Below the pieces are notes generated by a model. It did no database searches. It saw nothing but the letters and a program-made list of their open reading frames with translations, and was not told the DNA's origin. DNA of 33,153 bases from an uncultured Clostridium sp. (lineage in GTDB: Bacteria; Bacillota; Clostridia; Oscillospirales; Oscillospiraceae), in assembly GCA_904420465.1 (NCBI GenBank), contig CAJFVL010000014.1, positions 1 through 33,153 on the forward strand, read 5' to 3'. How positions within the stretch are numbered: position 1 is the stretch's first letter; each line of letters opens with the position of its first letter. Below, one piece after another: positions 15,238-21,830 of this stretch. A program made the position numbers and the translations under genes.

Positions 15238-16143
15238 TCATCCCGATGTGCGCGCCGTCCGGCGCAGAATCCCCACCCCCAGGGGAGTGGGCCCGGTGTG
15301 CACCCCGATGGTGACACCGATCTGGTAGCGCTCTGACCGGGGAACCTGCTGTCCCCGCTGGGCCAGTCCTTCGAAAACCTCGTCCGTAAATTCCTCGTAC
15401 TCCTCTTCATCCAGGCCGAATCCGGTGACCACCCGCCACTGCCGCAGATCCAGCCCAAGCCGCTCCACATAGCGGAAAAACAGCTCCCGCACCCGCTGGA
15501 GGGATCGCTTGCGCCCCTGGGCAATGCCGTCAGACACCAGCCCGCCGTCCTGATATCCAATCAGCGGCTTGACCTTCAGCAGTGTGCCGGTGGCAGCCGC
15601 CGCCCTTCCGATCCGCCCCCCGTGGCGCAGGTATTCCAAATCGTTGGTGCTGAAAAAGATCCGTCCTGTGGGGCGGACCGCCTCCAGACGGAGCACAGCC
15701 TCCTCCAGACTGAGGCCCTGATCCCGCAGATCGGCAGCCTCCTCCACCAGCTGTCCCTGGAGCACCGTGGCCAGCTGGGAGTCCATCACATAGACCCGGG
15801 CATCGGGAAATTCCTCCCGCAGCTCCTCAGCCGCGTTGCGGGCCGATTGGATGGAGCCGCTGAAGGGGGCGTTGAGGCAGATGCACAGGATTGGCATCCC
15901 CTGGGCCGCCGCCGGACGGAAGGCGTCCAGATAGTCCTGCACCGTCGGCATGGAGGTCCGGGGAAAGATCCCCGGGTTGTCCGCCATGCGCTGATAAAAT
16001 TCATGGGTGGGAATGTCCTTCTCCTCCCGGTAGTAGCGGTCATCCCCCAGCGCCACATAATAGGACACCAGGTCCACATTCAGCCTCCGGGCCCGCTCTG
16101 CCCCCAGGTCACAGGAGCTGTCACTGACAATGTGAAATTTCAT
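15238..16143 (-). CDS. DegV family fatty-acid-binding protein
   Basis: DegV/FakB-type protein that binds a fatty acid and presents it to the FakA kinase for phospholipid synthesis. Family marks: the N-terminal VSDSSCDLG, the RTSMPTVQDYLDAF segment containing the TSxP motif, SGSIQSARNAA, and the FSTNDLEYLRHGGRIG region around the lipid pocket. It ends with the domain containing GVHTGPTPLGVG. The track extends to 16251, but ATG 16143 (MKFHIVSDSS) is the usual family start, with AAGGAG upstream, giving 301 aa. No fakA is in the window. Confidence 0.9.
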   Translation of the reverse strand: MKFHIVSDSSCDLGAERARRLNVDLVSYYVALGDDRYYREEKDIPTHEFYQRMADNPGIFPRTSMPTVQDYLDAFRPAAAQGMPILCICLNAPFSGSIQSARNAAEELREEFPDARVYVMDSQLATVLQGQLVEEAADLRDQGLSLEEAVLRLEAVRPTGRIFFSTNDLEYLRHGGRIGRAAAATGTLLKVKPLIGYQDGGLVSDGIAQGRKRSLQRVRELFFRYVERLGLDLRQWRVVTGFGLDEEEYEEFTDEVFEGLAQRGQQVPRSERYQIGVTIGVHTGPTPLGVGILRRTARTSG

Positions 16144-16214
16144 GTGGATACGGCTCTCCTTCTTCCGTTCTCCATGTCCAGACCCCGCCAGGCTCTGTCG
16201 GAAGTTTCGCATTG

Positions 16215-16247
16215 GTACAATTATATACCTGTACAGCAATAAGTCAA
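16215..16247 (-). promoter_or_regulatory. degV promoter with overlapping GTACA palindrome
   Basis: On the minus strand TTGACT, 16 nt and TATAAT. An inverted repeat GTACA-N10-TGTAC (16215-16234) straddles the -10 box and could be an operator. The regulator is unknown. Confidence 0.65.
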
Positions 16248-16437
16248 CCAATTTTTATAAATTTTGTCTCATTTCTTCCTCTCCCCCCTATTTTCTCCGC
16301 TCGCTCCCTGTGATACAATATCGGCATCGGTTCTGACCCGCATCAGCCGAGGCCGGCAGTCTTTCAGATGGATTCAAGCTTCATGAAGTATAATAAAATT
16401 GATCTTTTATTTTATCTTGCCGCTGGGAGGCGATGCT

Positions 16438-17133
16438 ATGCGAATTTTGATCGTGGAGGACGAAAAGCGGCTGGCGGAAACCCTGTGCCAGCTGATGGAG
16501 GAGCAGCGCTATCAGGTGGACGTGGTGTATGACGGGGCGGACGGGCTGGACTATGGACTGTCCAATGCCTATGATCTGATCCTGCTGGATATTATGCTGC
16601 CCAAGCTGGACGGCTTTCAGGTGGCCCGACAGCTGCGGTCATCCCGCATTTCCACCCCTATTTTGATGCTGACCGCACGGGATGACATATCCGACAAAAT
16701 CAGCGGTCTGGACTGCGGCGCGGATGACTACATGACCAAGCCCTTTGACTCCGGGGAGCTGCTGGCCCGGGTCCGGGCGCTGACCCGCCGCCAGGGCGAG
16801 GTGCTGGGCGATGTGCTCACCCTGGGCGATCTCTCCCTGGACTGCGGTTCCCGCTCGCTCAACGCCCAGGGGCGTTCCGTCCGGCTGGGCTTCAAGGAGT
16901 TCGAGGTAATACGTCTGCTTCTGATCCACCAGGCCGGGGTGGTGGCCAAAGAGACCTTGATCGCCAAGGTGTGGGGCATTGACTCGGACGCCGAGGACAA
17001 TAATGTGGAGGTTTATATCTCCTTTCTGCGCAAAAAGCTGGCCTACCTGGGCAGCCGGGTGGTTATCAGCACCATCCGCAAGGTGGGCTACCACCTGGAG
17101 GACCTGGGAGACAAGGCGGCCGAGCCGTGCTGA
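16438..17133 (+). CDS. OmpR/PhoB-family response regulator
   Basis: DNA-binding half of a two-component system. The receiver domain (1-118) has the acidic pocket VEDE, phospho-acceptor D51 in LILLDIMLP, a conserved Thr in MLTA and K101 in TKPF. The winged-helix domain follows (about 130-225), with VEVYISFLRKKL as the probable recognition region and RKVGYHL at the end. The track starts at 16399; ATG 16438 (MRILIVEDE) follows GGGAGG at 7-nt spacing and is the proper start (231 aa). The stop overlaps the kinase's GTG start by 7 nt. A TATAAT at 16388-16393 may be its -10 box, but no good -35 is present. Target genes are unknown. Confidence 0.93.
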   Translation: MRILIVEDEKRLAETLCQLMEEQRYQVDVVYDGADGLDYGLSNAYDLILLDIMLPKLDGFQVARQLRSSRISTPILMLTARDDISDKISGLDCGADDYMTKPFDSGELLARVRALTRRQGEVLGDVLTLGDLSLDCGSRSLNAQGRSVRLGFKEFEVIRLLLIHQAGVVAKETLIAKVWGIDSDAEDNNVEVYISFLRKKLAYLGSRVVISTIRKVGYHLEDLGDKAAEPC

Positions 17134-18377
17134 AGCAGCTTCGTTTCCAGTTTATCCTGACCAACATGCTGCTGGTCTTTCTGGCTCTGCTGGCGGTGTT
17201 CAGCGTGCTGATGCTGTCCACCGCCCGGCAGCTGGAGCAGGAGAGCTACACCGCCCTGGAGCTGGCTCTGCGCTGGGAGGACCGGGACGGTCCCCCCTCC
17301 TTTCTTTTTGATCTGCCTGAGAACAATCTGGAGAACGAGCAGAACAACAGCCGCTTCATTCCCGCCTTTTGTGTCACGGTAAACGGAGATGGGGAGGTAA
17401 AGCGGCTGACCAGCGGCCGGGACACCCAGGTATCCGACGAGGTGCTGGAGCAGGCGGTGGAGCTGGCACTGGACAGCGGACAGTGCCAGGGTCTGCTGGG
17501 CAGCCTGGATCTCCGCTTCAAAACGTGGAAGGTCTCGGAGGAGGAAACCCGCATTGCCTTTTCGGATTTGGGGTGGGAGCAGGCGTCACTGACCCGGCTG
17601 CTTCTCAATTTGCTGCTGGTAGGAGTTGCCGCCTTGGCCGGCTTCTTCTTCATCAGCCTTTTCCTCTCCCGTCAGGCCCTGCGTCCGGCGGCCCGGGCCT
17701 GGGAGCAGCAGAACCAGTTTGTGGCCGACGCCTCCCACGAGCTCAAGACCCCCCTCACCGTCATCCTGGCCAACACCTCCATCGTCCTCTCCCACCCGGA
17801 CAAGACCGTCGCGGAAAACCGGAAGTGGCTGGATTACATCCAGGAGGAGGCCCTGCGGATGAAAATTCTGGTGGAGGACCTGCTGTTTCTGGCCAAAAAT
17901 GAGGGCAGCCGCCTCCCCTCCCCCCAGCCGGTTCCCTTCAGCGACCTGGTGGAGGGCTGTCTGCTGCGCTTTGAGCCGGTGGCATTTGAGCATGGGGTGG
18001 AGCTGACCTCCCAGGTTGATTCCGGCGCCGTTCTGTCGGGCGACCAGGACAGCCTGAAACGTCTGGTGATGATTTTGCTGGACAACGCCGTCAAATACGC
18101 CGGAGAAGGGGGACATGTCTCCCTCACTCTGGCCGTCCGCAGCGACCGGGTCCATCTGGAGGTACAGAACACCGGGGCCCCCATTCCCCCCGAGCACCTG
18201 TCTCACCTGTTTGAACGTTTCTACCGGGCGGACAGCTCCCGCAGCCGGGATCAGGGGGGCTACGGCCTTGGCCTTGCCATTGCCCAGGCTGTGGCAAGGG
18301 CGCACCGGGGGGAGATCTCGGTGTCCAGCGACAGCGTCAGGGGAACCGTCTTTCTTGTCTCTCTTCCTCTGTCCTGA
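17127..18377 (+). CDS. sensor histidine kinase
   Basis: Membrane sensor kinase paired with the preceding regulator. TM1 is at about 9-30, an extracytoplasmic domain at about 33-152, and TM2 at about 157-180. Only a short linker (SRQALRPAARAWEQQNQ), without a full HAMP domain, separates TM2 from the H-box FVADASHELKTPL (phospho-acceptor H204). The catalytic domain shows the N-box DNAVKYA, the F-box FERFYRAD and the G-box GYGLGLAI. The start is GTG (GTGCTGA overlap with the regulator stop), implying coupled translation. The sensor domain resembles nothing I can name, so the signal is unknown. Confidence 0.93.
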   Translation: MLKQLRFQFILTNMLLVFLALLAVFSVLMLSTARQLEQESYTALELALRWEDRDGPPSFLFDLPENNLENEQNNSRFIPAFCVTVNGDGEVKRLTSGRDTQVSDEVLEQAVELALDSGQCQGLLGSLDLRFKTWKVSEEETRIAFSDLGWEQASLTRLLLNLLLVGVAALAGFFFISLFLSRQALRPAARAWEQQNQFVADASHELKTPLTVILANTSIVLSHPDKTVAENRKWLDYIQEEALRMKILVEDLLFLAKNEGSRLPSPQPVPFSDLVEGCLLRFEPVAFEHGVELTSQVDSGAVLSGDQDSLKRLVMILLDNAVKYAGEGGHVSLTLAVRSDRVHLEVQNTGAPIPPEHLSHLFERFYRADSSRSRDQGGYGLGLAIAQAVARAHRGEISVSSDSVRGTVFLVSLPLS

Positions 18378-18437
18378 CAATCCGCCGGCCAGCTCTGTTT
18401 TCCCAGCTCCGGAGCCGAAATTTTATCCAGCCGCTCC

Positions 18438-18465
18438 TTGACTTTTTCCTCTCTTCTGCTATACT
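18438..18465 (+). promoter_or_regulatory. promoter of the GNAT/EamA transcript
   Basis: TTGACT, 16 nt and TATACT, 61 nt after the kinase stop. It is followed within 40 nt by an intrinsic terminator, ahead of the first gene. Confidence 0.7.
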
Positions 18466-18501
18466 AAATGTGTAATGTAATAGATAAACGTTTGGGTACC
18501 T

Positions 18502-18537
18502 ACCGTATACAAGGCTGTCCTTGTATACGGTTTTTTT
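18502..18537 (+). terminator. intrinsic terminator in the GNAT leader
   Basis: A perfect 13-bp stem (ACCGTATACAAGG/CCTTGTATACGGT), 4-nt loop, then a run of seven T. It lies downstream of the 18438 promoter and 19 nt before the GNAT start codon, so it would truncate that transcript at about 65 nt unless relieved. It also serves the kinase gene. Confidence 0.8.
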
Positions 18538-18555
18538 ATCAGAAAGGAGATTGCC

Positions 18556-18987
18556 ATGGAGATCAAATGCTATGAGAGCCTGCCCCAGGCGGGAGCGGAC
18601 ATCCGCAGGGCTGTCTTTATGGAGGAGCAGGGCTTTCAGCACGAGTTTGATGACGCGGACGCCCTGGCCCGGCATCTGGTCCTCTACCAGGGCGGCAGGC
18701 CTGCCGGCACCTGCCGCCTGCTTCCTCTGGACGGGACCCGAACCTATCTTGTGGGCCGTATTGCGGTGCTGCCTCCGTTCCGCGGCCAGGGGCTGGGCGC
18801 CGCTCTGCTCCGCGCCGCGGAGCAGGACGGGGCGGCGCATGGCGGAACGGCCATTGTCCTTCATGCGCAGGTTCAGGCCCAGCCCTTCTATGAAAAGCAG
18901 GGCTACCGCCCCCGGGGAGAGGTGGAGCTGGTGGAAAGCTGTCCCCATATCTGGATGGAAAAGCAGCTGGGAGGTGCACTCCTGTGA
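18556..18987 (+). CDS. GNAT family N-acetyltransferase
   Basis: Small acetyl-CoA-dependent acetyltransferase, 143 aa. The acetyl-CoA binding signature is clear: VGRIAVLPPFRGQGLGAALL (about 73-92, R-x2-G-x-G/A type). FYEKQGY and PHIWMEKQL near the C-terminus place it in the ElaA/YjdJ-like subgroup. The acceptor substrate is unknown. AAAGGAG lies 7 nt before the ATG. Its stop overlaps the GTG of the EamA-type gene by 4 nt, indicating one operon. Expression may depend on read-through of the leader terminator at 18502. Confidence 0.9.
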   Translation: MEIKCYESLPQAGADIRRAVFMEEQGFQHEFDDADALARHLVLYQGGRPAGTCRLLPLDGTRTYLVGRIAVLPPFRGQGLGAALLRAAEQDGAAHGGTAIVLHAQVQAQPFYEKQGYRPRGEVELVESCPHIWMEKQLGGALL

Positions 18988-19415
18988 ACGGACTCTCTTA
19001 CATCGCCCCCCTGTTCCTGGTCATCCTGTCCAACACCGCCTATCACCTGCTCAGCAAGACCACCTCCGCCCAGCTCAACCCCTTTGCAGCCCTCACCGCC
19101 ACCTACGGCATGTCCTTTCTGGGCTGCATTGCGCTGTTCCTCCTCACCCACAAGGGCCCCTATCTGGCCGAGCTGTCCCAGCTGAGGCCGGCCAACTTCA
19201 TCATGGGGCTGGTCATCATCGGCATCGAGGGGGGATACCTGATGATGTACCAGAAGGGCTGGGAGATCAGCCGGGCCTCTGTGATGACCAACATCTGCGT
19301 GGCCATCCTGCTGTTCCTTTTGGGTGTCCTCCTGTTTCACGAGGGGGTCTCCCCCAAAAAGGTGGCGGGTATCATCCTGTGCGCCGCCGGGATCGCCCTG
19401 GTCAACCTGGGCTGA
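18984..19415 (+). CDS. small EamA/DMT-type membrane protein
   Basis: A 143-aa single-domain member of the drug/metabolite transporter superfamily. Four to five hydrophobic helices are visible, with the final AGIILCAAGIALVNLG helix typical of an EamA half. Full DMT transporters carry two such halves, so this one probably works as a homodimer (EmrE/YnfA style), with unknown substrate. The start is GTG with GGGAGGTG upstream, overlapping the GNAT stop (GTGA). A short acetyltransferase plus a half-size exporter could form a modify-and-export pair, which is inference only. Confidence 0.82.
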   Translation: MNGLSYIAPLFLVILSNTAYHLLSKTTSAQLNPFAALTATYGMSFLGCIALFLLTHKGPYLAELSQLRPANFIMGLVIIGIEGGYLMMYQKGWEISRASVMTNICVAILLFLLGVLLFHEGVSPKKVAGIILCAAGIALVNLG

Positions 19416-19439
19416 ACGGCGGCCCCCTCGAATGGGCCG

Positions 19440-19513
19440 AATGCCCCGCAAAGCATTGCGGCCCGCGCAGCGGGGGCGTTTGTACCACGCAGTGGTACAA
19501 ACGCAGCGGCATT
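19440..19513. repeat. palindrome cluster between EamA-type gene and sfsA
   Basis: An outer AATGCC/GGCATT pair encloses three hairpins: CCGCAA-agca-TTGCGG, CCCGC-gca-GCGGG, and a perfect 13-bp GCGTTTGTACCAC stem with a gca loop (19476-19504). It has no ORF and sits directly against the element-like hairpin at 19518. Confidence 0.65.
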
Positions 19514-19517
19514 GCAA

Positions 19518-19555
19518 AGCCTGTCAAAAAAGTCCGGGGACTTTTTTGACAGGCT
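19518..19555. repeat. solo-terminus hairpin related to elements A and B
   Basis: A perfect 18-bp stem with a 2-nt loop (AGCCTGTCAAAAAAGTCC and its complement). The outer 15 nt, AGCCTGTCAAAAAAG, are identical to the left end of element A with its spacer. It lies between convergent genes and may also act as a two-way terminator because of its A6/T6 tracts. Confidence 0.65.
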
Positions 19556-19583
19556 GGGCTTGTTCTTCTGTTTTTGCCCCGGC

Positions 19584-20285
19584 TCACAGCCGGACGGGAA
19601 GGGGGCCGCTGATCTCCAGCCCCCGGGGCCAGACCCGGCACTCCAGGGCCATCACCTCCACCCCGGCGGCAGCGGCCCGCCGCAGCGCCGCTCCAAACTC
19701 CGGATGGGTGGCATCATTGGGCTCCATCCACTTCATCCCGGCCATCTGGACAATAAAACACACCGCCGCCCGGTAGCCGGCGGCCCTGGCGGACATCAGC
19801 TCCTCCAGATGCTTCACCCCCCGCAGGGTAGGGGCGTCGGGAAAGCGGGCCACTCCATTTTCCTCCAGGGTGACCCCTTTTACCTCTACAAAGCCCTCTT
19901 CCGGGCATTCGCCTGATGACTTCCAGTAGAAATCAAACCTGGAATTGCTGTATGTTGTCTCCGGCCGCAGGAGAAAGAGGCCCGGCACAAAATGTCCTCC
20001 CTTTGCCCACTCTCCAAAAACCCGGTTAGGTGCCTGGGAGTCCATGTTGATAAGCAGGGAGCCGGAGGGGGCGGCCTTCTCCACCGCCACCAGGTCAAAC
20101 CGGGTTTTCCGGGCGGGGTTGGCGCTCTCCTCCAGCCAAACTCTGGCTCCCGGCACCAGCAGCTCCCGGCAGCGGCCGGTGTTTTTCACATGGCACACCT
20201 CCAGGGTGCCCTCCAGCTCCACATGGGCAATGAAGCGGTTGGGCCGCTCCCGAAAGGTCCCGGCCCGAATACGCTGATACTCCAT
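19584..20285 (-). CDS. sfsA: SfsA family DNA/RNA nuclease-like protein
   Basis: Conserved SfsA protein (233 aa), named from sugar-fermentation stimulation in E. coli. Its fold combines an N-terminal OB-like domain with a PD-(D/E)XK nuclease-like domain. Recognisable blocks: RFIAHVELEG, HVKNTGRCRELLVPG, SRFDFYW, and the core FVEVKGVTLEENGVARFPDAPTxRGxKH with the acidic/Lys residues of the nuclease site. It is the last gene of a four-gene minus-strand unit, beginning 3 nt after the stop of the preceding membrane protein gene. The hairpin at 19518 is the probable terminator. Confidence 0.95.
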   Translation of the reverse strand: MEYQRIRAGTFRERPNRFIAHVELEGTLEVCHVKNTGRCRELLVPGARVWLEESANPARKTRFDLVAVEKAAPSGSLLINMDSQAPNRVFGEWAKGGHFVPGLFLLRPETTYSNSRFDFYWKSSGECPEEGFVEVKGVTLEENGVARFPDAPTLRGVKHLEELMSARAAGYRAAVCFIVQMAGMKWMEPNDATHPEFGAALRRAAAAGVEVMALECRVWPRGLEISGPLPVRL

Positions 20286-20288
20286 GGC

Positions 20289-20591
20289 TCAGCCCAGGTC
20301 CTGGGCCTGCATCCGGCGCAGCCCGTCCCGCTCCCAGCGGCTCCTCCATAGGCGCGCCCCGGCCCACAGAATCAGCAGGACGGCGGCTGGGGCGCTGCCC
20401 TGAAGGAACACTTCCAGCGGCTGGGCCTGCCAGGTCCCATAAGATTCGCGGTAGCCCAGCATGGTCAGCAGGATCAGCCCCTCGTGGAGGGCGGGCAGCA
20501 CCAGTCCCGGCCAGAAGGGCCGCAGTCCGGACAACCAGGCCTGAAGGGCCATAGCCAGCAGAAATACAACAATGGCAGTGATGGTGGGCAT
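20289..20591 (-). CDS. small hypothetical membrane protein
   Basis: 100 aa with three hydrophobic segments (about 3-20, 28-47 and 66-82) and a basic C-terminus rich in Arg, so the tail is probably cytoplasmic. I do not recognise the family. AGGAG lies 8 nt before the ATG. It is tightly packed between a larger membrane protein gene (16-bp gap) and sfsA (3-bp gap), so it is translated as part of the DUF2089 operon. Confidence 0.7.
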   Translation of the reverse strand: MPTITAIVVFLLAMALQAWLSGLRPFWPGLVLPALHEGLILLTMLGYRESYGTWQAQPLEVFLQGSAPAAVLLILWAGARLWRSRWERDGLRRMQAQDLG

Positions 20592-20607
20592 TTCTTATTC
20601 TCCTCTC

Positions 20608-21105
20608 CTACCCCAAATCCTCAATTTTCATTTTCTTCAGATCCTCCTGAAAGTCCCGGCGGTTCTTGTAGTGGAGCCAGATTCCGCCGAACACCACAGT
20701 GGGAATGTTGGACACCAGGAACAGCACCACGACGGTCCCCACGGCGGCGGGGGTGATGGGCTCGGGGGGCTGATAGTTGGGGTCCTCATACTGGTCGATG
20801 ATGTTGCCATCCCCATCGTAGACGGTGACCATGCCGTCCTCATAGACTGTCTCCTGGATCACCTGGCCGCTCTGCTCCAGGGTCATGGAACCTCCGAAGG
20901 TCTGTCCGTTCAGCGCGGAAAAGGCCGCCACGCCGAACACCAGCAGCAGGGACAGAGCCAGGGACAAGGCGGGCAGGATCAGCCCCAGCTTCAGACTTCT
21001 CTTGCACAGCCACATCTGAAGCACAATCAGCAGGGCGATGGGGACCAGCAGAAAGAACAGCCAGAGCAGCAGGCCGAACACGCCGACAACAGATGCAAAT
21101 ACCAT
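20608..21105 (-). CDS. hypothetical membrane protein, second gene of the DUF2089 operon
   Basis: 165 aa. Two long hydrophobic segments at about 5-32 and 38-62 are followed by an extracytoplasmic acidic stretch (about 65-118, with VYDGDGNIIDQYEDPNYQPPEP). A third membrane helix (about 120-145) and a charged tail (HYKNRRDFQEDLKKMKIEDLG) complete it. Family unknown. DUF2089-type regulators often sit beside small membrane proteins in Firmicutes, so a membrane or envelope stress role is possible but unproven. GGAGA lies upstream of the ATG. Confidence 0.7.
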   Translation of the reverse strand: MVFASVVGVFGLLLWLFFLLVPIALLIVLQMWLCKRSLKLGLILPALSLALSLLLVFGVAAFSALNGQTFGGSMTLEQSGQVIQETVYEDGMVTVYDGDGNIIDQYEDPNYQPPEPITPAAVGTVVVLFLVSNIPTVVFGGIWLHYKNRRDFQEDLKKMKIEDLG

Positions 21106-21129
21106 ACACGTTTCTCCTCTCCGCCCGGG

Positions 21130-21432
21130 TTACAGAGGCTGACCCCGGGTCTTTTTATATTCGGCAATCAACAGCTTGGCGGTGTCAAAGTCCAGCTTGT
21201 CGCCCACCACCAGCCGCTTGATGGTGGCGATGTAGGGGTCAGAGGCCGTATCCTCCCCGATTTGTATTTTTTGAATCAGCCGGTCCAGCCGCAGGCGCAC
21301 TGTGGGGTAAGTGACCCCGTACTGGTTTGCCATCTCTTTCAGGGAGCCGGAGGCCAGAATGAACTTTTTGATAAACACCACGTCCTCCTCCTCCAGCCCC
21401 GCCATCCACGCTGGCACCACATCCACCGACAC
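21130..21432 (-). CDS. DUF2089-type transcriptional regulator
   Basis: 100-aa DNA-binding protein. The core LEEEDVVFIKKFILASGSLKEMANQYGVTYPTVRLRLDRLI (quoted here in part) is the helix-turn-helix of DUF2089-family proteins. The zinc-binding N-terminus found in some members is missing, and a C-terminal helix (about 68-95) may mediate dimerisation. The start is GTG, preceded by AGGAGGG at 6-nt spacing. It heads the operon with two membrane proteins and sfsA. A palindrome inside its own promoter suggests autoregulation. Confidence 0.82.
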   Translation of the reverse strand: MSVDVVPAWMAGLEEEDVVFIKKFILASGSLKEMANQYGVTYPTVRLRLDRLIQKIQIGEDTASDPYIATIKRLVVGDKLDFDTAKLLIAEYKKTRGQPL

Positions 21433-21462
21433 CGCAATCCCTCCTCTCCTCTGGATAAGCTG

Positions 21463-21491
21463 ATTATATACTTTAATTTTATTAAAGTCAA
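21463..21491 (-). promoter_or_regulatory. promoter and operator of the DUF2089 operon
   Basis: On the minus strand TTGACT, 17 nt and TATAAT. The spacer holds a perfect 8-3-8 inverted repeat ACTTTAAT-N3-ATTAAAGT (21470-21488) touching both boxes. A dimer bound there would block RNA polymerase. Confidence 0.75.
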
Positions 21492-21530
21492 TATTTAATT
21501 TTATTTTTTATTTTTCTTTTATAAAACGAA

Positions 21531-21556
21531 AGCGCCCCGGCGAAAGCCGGGGCGCT
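21531..21556 (-). terminator. distal copy of the PBP terminator stem
   Basis: An 11-bp AGCGCCCCGGC/GCCGGGGCGCT stem with a short loop, followed on the minus strand by TTCGTTTTAT. All 26 nt are repeated at 21760-21785 on the other side of element B. Confidence 0.75.
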
Positions 21557-21561
21557 CAGCT

Positions 21562-21754
21562 TGTCGAAAAAGCCCTCCTGCAAGGAGTTCCGCCGTCCGC
21601 AGACGGCGGAATAAAATGAAATCCTGTCATTTCCGGCGGCGTGTACGTCGGAAATGACTCATCTCACGCAATTTGATTCGACAATTTCTCAAGAAATCGA
21701 GAAACAAATTGCGTGCAGCCTTTCTCGAAAAAGTGGCTTGCCACTTTTTCGACA
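21562..21754. repeat. palindromic intergenic element, copy B
   Basis: 193 bp with 12-bp terminal inverted repeats that match exactly here (TGTCGAAAAAGC-type left end, and GCTTTTTCGACA-type right end with CTTTTTCGACA). The first 97 bp match copy A with three substitutions. The CACGCAA/TTGCGTG stem is conserved, but its inner part is different sequence that still pairs (TTTG/CAAA against GGCGGGAC/GTCCCGCC in A). The last hairpin has GTGGC/GCCAC where A has GCGGC/GCCGC. Orientation relative to the upstream gene is the same as in copy A. Left and right spacers (CAGCT, GTCCC) resemble those of A (CAGCC, GCCAC). Confidence 0.85.
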
Positions 21755-21759
21755 GTCCC

Positions 21760-21785
21760 AGCGCCCCGGCGAAAGCCGGGGCGCT
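21760..21785 (-). terminator. proximal copy of the PBP terminator stem
   Basis: Identical in 26 of 26 nt to 21531-21556. It stands 45 bp after the PBP stop and lacks its own T-run; element B follows immediately on the minus strand. Confidence 0.75.
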
Positions 21786-21830
21786 GGCTCTATTGACGGA
21801 ATCAATTTTCTGTGGAACCGGGCGGCTGTC

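Noticed and set aside
16386-16394. TATAAT ahead of the response regulator as a full promoter
   Set aside because: No -35 box at 16-18 nt; kept only as a remark in the gene entry.
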